Assembly (NCBI RefSeq): GCF_035222375.1
Contig: NC_085891.1
Coordinates: 1,178,001 to 1,242,000 of the forward strand
DNA from: Podospora pseudocomata
Lineage: Eukaryota; Ascomycota; Sordariomycetes; Sordariales; Podosporaceae
DNA: 64,000 bases
Direction of reading: 5' to 3'
Shown: one piece after another, positions 55,772 to 64,000 of the stretch
Layout of the letters: each line of letters begins with the position of its first letter
Position numbering within the stretch: the stretch's first letter is position 1
Notes under the pieces: generated by a model
The model's input: only the letters and a program-made list of their open reading frames with translations
The model's database searches: none
Told to the model about the DNA's origin: nothing
Position numbers and translations under genes: made by a program

Positions 55772-58198
55772 GGGATAGTAATGGGAAGGGTGACGGGAGT
55801 GGGTGAGGATGATTAGGTGCATGCACAGGTATACCTAGAGGGAACTCTTGGAGAGCATCACACAGAGGACACGGTATAGCATAGCATTGAACTTTTTGGA
55901 CGAGGACACTTTTCTCGTATAGTAGTAGGTAGGTTTGGGAAGTCGAATCGAGGACGTTTCTGGTGACCTACGGTAACTAATGATGCATGTGCCAAGAAAT
56001 ATTCAAGCTTCCGGGCGGTTGATATATCGAGATCTCTCCAGGCCGGCCCAGGCGCTAAAGTTCGGGGAGCGGGGTTTATGTAATCGCGCTGGCTGGCAGC
56101 ACCCCGCAGTGGCCCGCTTCGGTGAGCAGCACTCACCTGAAGGTCTCCTAGTCTCTCCCCTTCGATGGAACATTGGCGCCTTGCACTGAACACCTCCTGG
56201 CTCATGAGACAGCGAATTGCATACAGCAGAGCAGAGCACAGCCTTATCGATATCCTTTCTTTTTCCTCCCGACACGTTTCATGACGTAGTGAGAGAGCCT
56301 GGACACATCTCAAACACAACACTTTCACTGCCTAGGATCCGCCTGCGGGGTTTCAGATGACCTGAGCTCGCCGTAACACTACCTTACCTACCTTCTGGAG
56401 CTGCGATAGCGAGCTGTGAGAGAGTGCCTCACCTGCGGGGTCGATTCAGCAAAGCAAGGCATTATCGATTGAGCTTCACCGACGATTGATCAGGCCAACC
56501 CAGTCAGGAATCAGGAATATACATCCTCCCCTATATCCAACAAATAATACGAAAACACCGGTGAGTTTTCATCTTATTCGTCAGATTTGACCTTGCTCAC
56601 CTACAGCTTATCACTGACCGGCACCACAGCCTGAGCTATCTGAGCCCTTTCATGGTCGATCTTCAAGTTCAGCATTGATCTCTTGGAGGAAGCGGGGTGC
56701 TCTCAACCCAAGGTCGAGCGTCTATCGTCAGATAGTTCAACATGGAGGTAAGGGCAAGCGTTTGTTCTTCGTCACAGCCTCGGTCACCACAGCAAACCTA
56801 CATCACATCACAGCAATCTTGCAACAAGTCACGATCCCTGCAAGTGCCGGGTCTTGCTTTGTTCTTTCTCCGAGGACTTTTCCCTCGAGGTGATTGCTTC
56901 GTTGCGCAGCTAGCACTTTCCCATCGCCGACGAGTCACACAGGGGTCTTGTTGTTTCTGTCTCGTTGGTCTGTCTCGTTCTAGAAGCAACGCCAGCACCG
57001 TTGGGGGCATTTTCCAAAGCTTTGTGGAGTTTCCCCCTCTGATTCCTCTTTTACCGCCGCAACCAACAATTTACCCCTGGACCCCTGGACGCGGACACCG
57101 CCCGGTCTGGCTTTTTGCTTCTTCACCACCAAATCCTCGGCCTTCCCACCAAACTGTGACGCCTCTTCGTCATCTTCGTCAGGCAAGTGTCACACCAGCC
57201 TCGCAGCGGTGACGGATGGGCGGATAAGCGGGAGCAGACGGGCAGGCAGGCAGACAACCAGGTAAAAGGCAAGTTATAGGCAGCAGAAATCCCGCGTGTC
57301 AAACATTGCAGAAATGTCTTTTCAGCGAGTGAGTTACCCGAAACTCTTTCATCTGCTGTCTGTATGTTGCCCCTGTCGTCACTGGGTGACCGCTTGGGTT
57401 TGACTTTGCGGCCGAGCCACCGGGTCCAACTCGCTGGAATCGGGAAGAGTGCTTGTGCAACCCCGGTTGATATTTTTTTTCTGGCTCAGGATTATTATGC
57501 TGTCATGCCTCGCTCTTGCCTAGTTGAGTATTATATGGGCTTCTTCTGACCGCAACTTTGCCTCTTTCCGTCAGTGCGGTGGTCCCTTTCTCTCATCCAC
57601 TTGGTTCCCTCCCTCTTCCTCTCTTCTTCCTCTGTCAGACAGGAACACAGAAACACAGACACCAGCAAAAGTCCACGAGGCGAAAAAGAAAAATGGAGGC
57701 CATGTGCGGATATGGTGCCAACCAGAGGTGAGCTCGTCTCGCCGGTTAGGCCCAGCGCCACGACACCACCAGCAGCAAGCAGATGCTGTGAGAGCCTTTG
57801 TTTCTCTCACTCACAGACAATGCGCATGCGTCGAACCGCAAAAAGCCAGCTCAGACCTGCCTACCACCACTTCATCCAAAGCACAATTCCGTTGTCTTAT
57901 CTCTGAGTCGACTCTGCTTCCCGCCTCTCGGCCGGTTCAGAAGCAGGCAAGCAGGCAAGCAGTTCCCGGCTTGGCCAATCCCACCAGGCTGTTTACACAG
58001 CTTGCAAACAAAAAGGGCTTGTCGACATCGAGGATTCGAGGATTGGGTTCTTACCTACTCGTGTCGTGTGACTGCTTGCTTGCTTCTTGGGGGGCATGCA
58101 AGGGCGGTGACGGAGGGGAGACTTGCTTTATCTACTTCAGGAGCTCTCTCTTTTTCTCTCAAGACACTTCACCTGACTTTACTTTGTTTTGTTCCGTC
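55772..58198. other. 2.4 kb spacer and likely GTR2 leader
   Basis: Probably MIF-like 3' UTR (left) and GTR2 promoter plus long 5' leader (right). The leader region 57300-58198 has several upstream ATGs, and the GTR2 frame itself stays open from about 57524. No separate protein recognised. Confidence 0.4.
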
Positions 58199-59589
58199 AT
58201 GTCTTCTACCGGTGGCAATGGGGGCGGTGCTTCGAGGGACAACGGAGAGGATCTGGACTCGCAGCCTCTACGCCCTCGTCCGATCAGGTTTATCAGTCCA
58301 GCAGCGCTAAATCTTTCTCGTGTTTATGAACAGAACCGGCAACGAATCCAAAAGAAGGATGGGCCAAAAGTGCCTGACCCGATGACGCCCCAGACGAAGG
58401 GGAAGCCTCGCCTGTTGTTGATGGGACAAAGGAGGTATGGAACCTTTGGATTTGGATGGACAGTGTGGAACTGTGGCTGACTGTGCTGTTTGTTTCAGGA
58501 GTGGGAAGTCATCCATCTCGAGCGTGGTGTTTCACAAGTTGCCAGCGAGCGAGACATTGTTTCTCGAGTCGACGGCCAGAATTCAAAAAGACAGTCTCAA
58601 GTAAGCGTCTGAAGAGAGCAAAGTTCTGTGTGGATCACCCGCTAACACGTTGAAGCTCTTTCATGGAGTTTCAGGTTTGGGATTTTCCAGGTCAGATCGA
58701 CATCTTTGAAAACCCAGCTTATTCGTTCGACATGGACGCCATTTTTGGCGAGATTGGGGCTCTCATTTGGGTCATTGACGCCCAAGACGACTATCTCGAA
58801 GCCGTGACCCGGCTCAACATCACCATTCTCCACGTCCAACGAAGCTACCCTCACATCAATATCGAGGTCTTCATCCACAAGGTTGACGGCCTTAGTGACG
58901 ACTACAAGCTGGATATCCAGCGCGATGTGACGATACGGATTCAGGACGAGCTCTCGGACCAGGGGATCGAAAACGCGCCTGTCAACTTCCACCTCACCAG
59001 CATCTACAACCACAGCATCTTTGAGGCCTTTAGCAAGGTCATCCAGAAGCTCATCCCTAGATTGGGTCAGCTCGAGGCGATGCTGACGAACCTCTGCCGG
59101 ACGTGCCGGTTCGAAAAGGCCTATCTCTTCGACGTCAACACCAAGATCTACATTGCGACGGACTCGACCCCCGAGGACATGGCCAGCTACGAAATCTGCT
59201 CTGATTATGTGGATGTTATAATTGACTTTACCGAAGTTTATGGGAGCTGGCCGAGGACGCAGCAGTGGAGGGACAGGCTGGAGGGGGAGCCGTGGGCGCA
59301 GCCGCTGGAGGATCAGGTGGCGTGCGAGTGGGCCGAGAGCGGGATGGTGCTTGCCGACGCGCAGAGGCCGATTATGCTGAGGGAGGTAGACAGGTTTCTG
59401 GCGCTGGTGGCGATCATGAAGGAGGGGAGTTATGAGAAGATGCCGCAGATTAACATGAATGTTGATGTGGTGGTGAAGGGGCTGACGGAGTTTTTTGAGA
59501 TTACGAAGCCGAGGGGGGGAGGAGGGGGAGTGGTAGGGGGGCAGGGAGGGAAGGGGGTTGTTAGTCCTGGTGTTGCTCCTGCTCTGTGA
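58199..59589 (+). CDS. GTR2: Rag GTPase Gtr2/RagC-D (TORC1 signalling)
   Basis: Gtr2 pairs with Gtr1 on the vacuole in the EGO complex and tells TORC1 about amino acids. Exons 58199-58434, 58499-58600, 58656-59589; introns 64 and 55 nt with donors GTATGG and GTAAGC; 423 residues. The start MSSTGGNGGG is favoured because upstream in-frame codons are low-complexity. The P-loop LLLMGQRRSGKSSI is split by the first intron. Other motifs: KDSLNSFMEFQVWDFPGQ (switch II with the Rag-type WDFPGQ), IWVIDAQDDYLEA, FIHKVDG for guanine and FHLTSIYNHSIFEAFSKVIQKL before the roadblock-like C-terminal domain. Tail is Gly-rich, encoded by G-runs. TTI1, also needed for TOR function, lies about 18 kb away; this is probably coincidence. 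Confidence 0.95.
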
Positions 59590-59834
59590 TGAGCGGAGTG
59601 TGTTGGGTTGGTTGGAAGGGGGGCCGGGGGCGGGGGGAAGAGCAAAACTATATACATAGCGTGATAATGAGTTTTGTAAAGAGGATCTGAGATGAAGGGG
59701 GTGAACGCGGATGCTGTCCTTGGGCCCTGTTTTGTGATGTTCAAATCACATGGCAAAAAGTAAACAGATGGAAAAAGGGGGAAAGTAAAAATAAAAAATG
59801 GATTTCTTCTCTGAGAGAAGATGGTCGTTGTACT
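59590..59834. other. GTR2 3' UTR and tRNA-Pro 3' flank
   Basis: Short spacer. On the minus strand T-runs downstream of the tRNA (about 59760-59805, complement of A-runs) could serve as the Pol III terminator. Confidence 0.4.
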
Positions 59835-59925
59835 GGGGCCACCCGGGGATTGAACCCGGGACCTCTCGCAAGCAATGCTGTAGGGTGAACCCTAAGCGAG
59901 AATCATACCACTAGACCAGCGGCCC
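59835..59925 (-). tRNA. tRNA-Pro(AGG) with 19-nt intron
   Basis: Reads GGGCCGC acceptor, D-arm TGGTCTAGTGGTATGA, anticodon stem CTCGC with loop TTAGGG, then a 19-nt intron, stem GCGAG, T-arm CCGGG-TTCAATC-CCCGG, acceptor GTGGCCC and discriminator C73, as in eukaryotic tRNA-Pro. All stems pair. Mature length 72 nt. Divergent from tRNA-Ala, 252 bases apart. Confidence 0.95.
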
Positions 59926-60057
59926 TTTCTTGAATTGGTGTTTCTCCTCTCCTCATTTTGAGATGATATGGAGCTGTGGGCGGAGACCAAGTCGTCCCCT
60001 CAACATTGAAGGGGTTTTGTGGCAGGGAGATGGTGGCTTGGGGAAGCCCTAACTTTA

Positions 60058-60061
<4 letters not shown>

Positions 60062-60094
<33 letters not shown>
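60062..60094. repeat. CT dinucleotide microsatellite (about 16 units)
   Basis: Uninterrupted CT repeat between the two divergent tRNA genes. Confidence 0.95.
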
Positions 60095-60096
<2 letters not shown>

Positions 60097-60177
60097 CATC
60101 TAAACTAACTAAAATACCAGCAGAGAGAGGGGCCTTTAAAAAGGAGGGCTATGAGGGAGGAGGACATGAACAAGACA

Positions 60178-60297
60178 GGGCGTGTGGCTCAGTTGGTAGA
60201 GCGTTCGCTTAGCATATTTCACGGTTTCCGATTAAAATTGGGAGTCTGGGGTACGGATATATGCGAAAGGTCCTGGGTTCGATTCCCAGCCCGTCCA
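60178..60297 (+). tRNA. tRNA-Ala(AGC) with 47-nt intron
   Basis: Acceptor GGGCGTG with CCCGTCC, including the G3-U70 pair that identifies tRNA-Ala; A73. D-arm GCTC-AGTTGGTA-GAGC; anticodon stem TTCGC/GCGAA with loop TTAGCAT, anticodon AGC; T-arm CTGGG-TTCGATT-CCCAG. The intron (60215-60261) sits after position 37, the canonical place. Mature length 73 nt. A T-run at about 60330 fits a Pol III terminator. Confidence 0.95.
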
Positions 60298-63200
60298 CTG
60301 CTTGTAAATCACCATTTGGTGGTGGATTATCTTTTGTGCTTTTTGCAGTCTGGTCATTTCTTTTTTTGTTGCTTGGTTTGTGGTTGGGGTTGCGGCAAGT
60401 GTGGTTTGGGTTTGGACTGAGGGCTGGTATGGAACCGAAGGCTGTTGTGGACTGAGGTCTGTTGATGGAGGGCTGTTGACTGAGCTCTGTTGGTTCACTA
60501 TTGGTTGTTGTTGAGGTAGGTACAGGTATAGCTTGATCCTACTCTTCGAGGCCAGAAACTTTCGCTAGAGGATCATTGGAACCCTTGTCATAGGTATTAT
60601 GCAGAGTGAATCGTGAAGCCAACAGAAGAGACAATACTCCAAAGCAGACTGTGGATAAGGACTTTTTATGGAAGGTGGTGTCTTAGTGTTGAAGTACCTA
60701 TCTAGGTAGGTACCATGCAGTCAGCCTCAACTGAGGTCTACTTGGAAATTATCGACAAGATATTTCACCATACCAGAAACTCGAAACTACTTCACTTTCC
60801 TATTGGCACACTTGCATAGCTCTATTGGCTTCCAGAGCCAAGTAAGAAGTCTTGAGAATACCCAAGGTAGAGGGGGCATCTTGGGCCCTGAACTTCCGAT
60901 GCGAACAATGATTCACAAGTCTCAAAGGTCACTGAGATGCATGGATACGCATGATGTCGCTACCCCTTTTCTCCCCTTTTGATCGTTACCGAGGCCTGGA
61001 AAGGGGCCCCCAAAGACAAACAATCTCTCTTCAGGAGCCTGAAAATGGTTCCCCCCCCCCCGGCCAAAAAAAAAACCCTTCAACAAGGCAGCAATACCTC
61101 AGGTATCTTTCAATACGAAAAATTCATCCGTCTTTTTATTGTTGTATAAACAAACCGGGAATGATGGGTTTGCCCTCGATGTGCCAATACGGCGCAAGTA
61201 AAATGGCTACGTACCATCTCAACGCAGCTGCGTCGCGCTTAGGGCGGCCAACCGGAAAGGGGGTAAACCTGGAGCGGGGGAGTCGGATGATTGTTGACTG
61301 TTTTTTCTTTCATGCTTGAGGTAATGGTGAGTGCAACGCCGCAGTTTGGCTTTCAAGACGGAAAAAAGCGAGTGGGATGATGATGGTGTTGAGAGAGCTC
61401 TTCCTAAAGGTGTGAGAGAAGGAATGGATTAGGAGCGATGACCCGACACTCCGGACCTCCAGCCTGTTCTATCTAGATCGAAAAGCGCAAATTCCGGATT
61501 CTAGAAGCTGGTCCCAACTGCGCATCCTCCGAGTCCCCGTCCCGTCTATTCTCACCCCCTCCCTAGGTCAAACTCCTTCAGCCCTCCCGGCTCGTTTCGC
61601 AACAACACTCTCAATAAGACACCATCTTCATCACGATCCCTTCTCAGCCCTTGTTCAGCCCAAAGAAACATGAAACATCCCGAATTCTATGGGTTAGGGT
61701 TTCTCTTTCTCCCTTCCCAACACTGCCACCATCACCACCACCACCACCCTCATCTCCAAAATTCTGCCTCACCCAAGTAGGTAAGCTTCCAAAAAGTCAC
61801 CCGCACATCCATCCCACCACCGGACAGCCCGCATCTATGTCCCACGACATTCCAATTTTCCCATGCATTTAATCTATGTTCCTCCAAAAACCCGAGCATG
61901 TGAAAGCGAACGCAAGAAAGATGCGGTACGTAATCCACCCAATCGAGCTCAGCCTCTCAGCCTGCAGACTGTTGTGCAAGGTAAAGTTGGTCAAGGCTCA
62001 GCCGCTTTGCTGAGGAGGGGAAAATCCCGTAGGCCGGCTGGGTTAAACGGGCGGGTGGGTGGTCCACCCCCGGAAAAGGTTCGTTAACTACCTGGTGCCT
62101 CTGGGGAAAACCACCTAGACCCCTAGACACAGTCAACGGTGATACTGCAGGGGTTGGGGGGAGGAGACACAAGAGCGGTACGTACTGCATCGGGGTGCAC
62201 AAGTTAGAACTTTGGAAGCTTACGAGAACACGGAGAGGGCAGGGGTTTTACTTCCAGACTACCTAAATGTGTGTGTGCTCTTCATGTTGATGCCTTTGAG
62301 GACTGGCCGAGCCGGGATAGGTAGGTTGCCACTACCGGTGCAGTTAGAGTAGGTAGGCATAACCTGGCCCTCAGATACGGCAAAACCCCCGATGCACACC
62401 CGCGGCAGTGTCATTAGACGGCAGCTGTGCGGCGGAGGGAACTACGCCATCCCACGGGCCCGCGCCCCAGACGAACGGGCAGGGAACCCTCTTACGGGAT
62501 TTACCTGGGGAGAGAGACTGTTATGTAAGTAGGATTAAGATTGGTGTTATCTTTGACTCTTGCACACCCCACACAGGCCCTTATGATGAGGACAAGACGG
62601 ATGGATGAGTAAAATATGTCTCTCCACCCACAAATCTGAGACAACGTACTCACCCGGCCTGAGCTTGGATGGGTTGCTCCCACTAGGTAGATATGCCTCT
62701 CCATAAGCTGAACCTATGTTAGATTGACAGGCAAACCCCCTCTCTTCGGTCCCGGGCCGTGTCTTAGCCTCTTTGATATCCTGGCATCATCATGTCTTCG
62801 GTGTCTCTGTTGCCGTGTGTACACCTCCAACCCAGCCCTTTGAGGCAGGTAGCACGAACGGTTACATCTGCTTTCATTACCAAGAAAGAAAAAATCTCAC
62901 TTACATGCACACATACAGACCTAATCGCGTCTACCGAGCCTTGCTGACATGAGGACATGAGGACATGAAGAAATTAGCCGCTACGGAGTCTGCTGCAGAG
63001 TTGATGTAGGGTAATATACCTCAAACCTCACCAAGATCTCACCTGCTTTTTGGACATTCACCCTGCTTGCAACGTCATTTCTGTTGAATCAGAAACGTTA
63101 CCTCGCATCACTCTCTTTCAGTGTGTTGACTATTCACAAAAGACCTCAACCACATGCAACAAAAGAGTCCAAAACAAAAAAAAACAAAAATTGGTTTTGA

Positions 63201-64000
63201 GCAAACGTTTTTCTCGTTTTTATTAACTACGACGTGTAGTAGAATCCTCGTAGTCTTAAGCTACTTGGGTTATAGAGCAGAGAGAGAGAAATTTCCCAGC
63301 CGCAAAAGAAAAAAACCCAAAAAAAAAAAAAAACCAGTTGCGGATTTCCCACGTATTCCCCTTCCAGCATCTCAAACCAGTGAGACGAACCCCCGTTCCT
63401 GGCCCCCCCTTCCCACCTTCACCACTCTTTCTGACAGCCGAGGAGCGCGGTTATCGTCTTTTGACTGCGTTGTAAACCGGAAAACCATGACCTGAACTGC
63501 ACCCATCACAATTCCCCTTCTGCCGGGAAATGAAACGTGCGCAACAGTAATCTCGTTCCAGTACCAACAGCCAAAAACAACACCCACTTCCCAAACCAAG
63601 CTGTCAGGATTGGTGCGGAGAAAGGGGAAAGAGAGCCCCCCCAAGGCAGATAAAAGAAAAGAGAAAAAAAGACAAAAATCAAAAAAAGACAAACCAGTTG
63701 CCTTTTTATTTTGCCCTGTTCACAAAATCCAGACACCCCTCCCCCTTCCCCAAAACCAACCCCCTACTCCCGTCCATTCTTCTTGTTCCATATCCGAGGC
63801 AAGCCTTCCTTGCCTCGGGCTCGACCCCGACCCAGCCTCCTTGGAAACACTTCCTTGTCGACAACCAGTGTCTGCCCTTTTGCTCAAGAAAAATCACATA
63901 TCCCGTATGAGTTTTTTCATGTCGCGCGCGCCAGGCTAGATGAATGTTATGTTTTCCGCTGATTTGTTTTTGGATATACACCTCCCAAACAACAATCCAG
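60298..64000. other. 3.7 kb with no supported gene
   Basis: Holds a GGGTTAGGGTTT telobox-like site at 61691-61702, CAC repeats near 61725-61750, TAGGTAGGTA-type motifs (60690-60715 and 62320-62360) and A-runs (61060-61077, 63308-63335). Short open frames on both strands show no domain. It may be the regulatory region or long leader of a gene beyond the right edge. Confidence 0.4.

Noticed and set aside
1-64000. Transposons, virus-like elements, 5S rRNA, spliceosomal snRNAs, biosynthetic clusters
   Set aside because: No terminal repeats, transposase, reverse transcriptase, capsid or synthase motifs, and no snRNA or 5S signature sequences were seen by eye.

Overview
The window is nuclear DNA of a filamentous ascomycete, most likely a sordariomycete (Sordariales-like). 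Genes carry few, short introns (about 50-90 nt) with GTRNGT-type donors and CTRAY branch points. Intergenic spacers are rich in homopolymers and microsatellites. Gene content includes lineages lost from budding yeast (haspin with a long tail, a CCDC47/PAT10-type protein, an EBP-type sterol isomerase, a large-subunit secreted catalase). I recognise 25 protein genes and two nuclear tRNA genes. I see no virus-like element, transposon, CRISPR array or secondary-metabolite cluster; this is core genome. Intron borders were placed by hand and each spliced frame was checked for phase, but single borders could be off by a base.

0-16 kb, dense housekeeping block: HIS6 (histidine) converges on NOC3; NOC3 and UTP10 (both ribosome biogenesis) are head to head; then an EBP-type sterol isomerase; CWC15 (splicing) and RRP45 (RNA exosome) head to head; ARL3/ARFRP1 GTPase and an ECM15/thiamine-binding-like protein head to head; then an equilibrative nucleoside transporter.

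16-36 kb, looser: a 2.1 kb spacer with a tRNA-like relic, a large secreted catalase, a 3.6 kb spacer without recognisable genes, haspin kinase head to head with a CCDC47-like ER protein, a small Cys-rich orphan-family protein, an Ark1/Prk1-type kinase and an amino-acid permease that uses one GC-AG intron.

37-52 kb: TTI1 (TOR/PIKK maturation) and SYF2 (splicing) head to head; COQ11 and YAF9 head to head; MDM34 (ER-mitochondria tether) with an unusually long intron; IPK1 (phytate synthesis); a DUF1749 alpha/beta-hydrolase.

52-64 kb: a four-helix membrane protein of unknown function, an MIF-like protein whose tautomerase fold is internal, GTR2/RagC (TORC1 amino-acid signalling) with a long leader, then divergent tRNA-Pro(AGG) and tRNA-Ala(AGC), both with introns, and 3.7 kb with no gene I can support.

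The most interesting general signals are (1) a repeated intragenic switch of the coding strand from C-rich 5' parts to G-rich 3' parts, seen on both strands; (2) the 47-nt intron in tRNA-Ala(AGC); (3) stop-free introns of length 3n in IPK1 and the MIF-like gene; and (4) the embedded MIF domain without the catalytic N-terminal proline.
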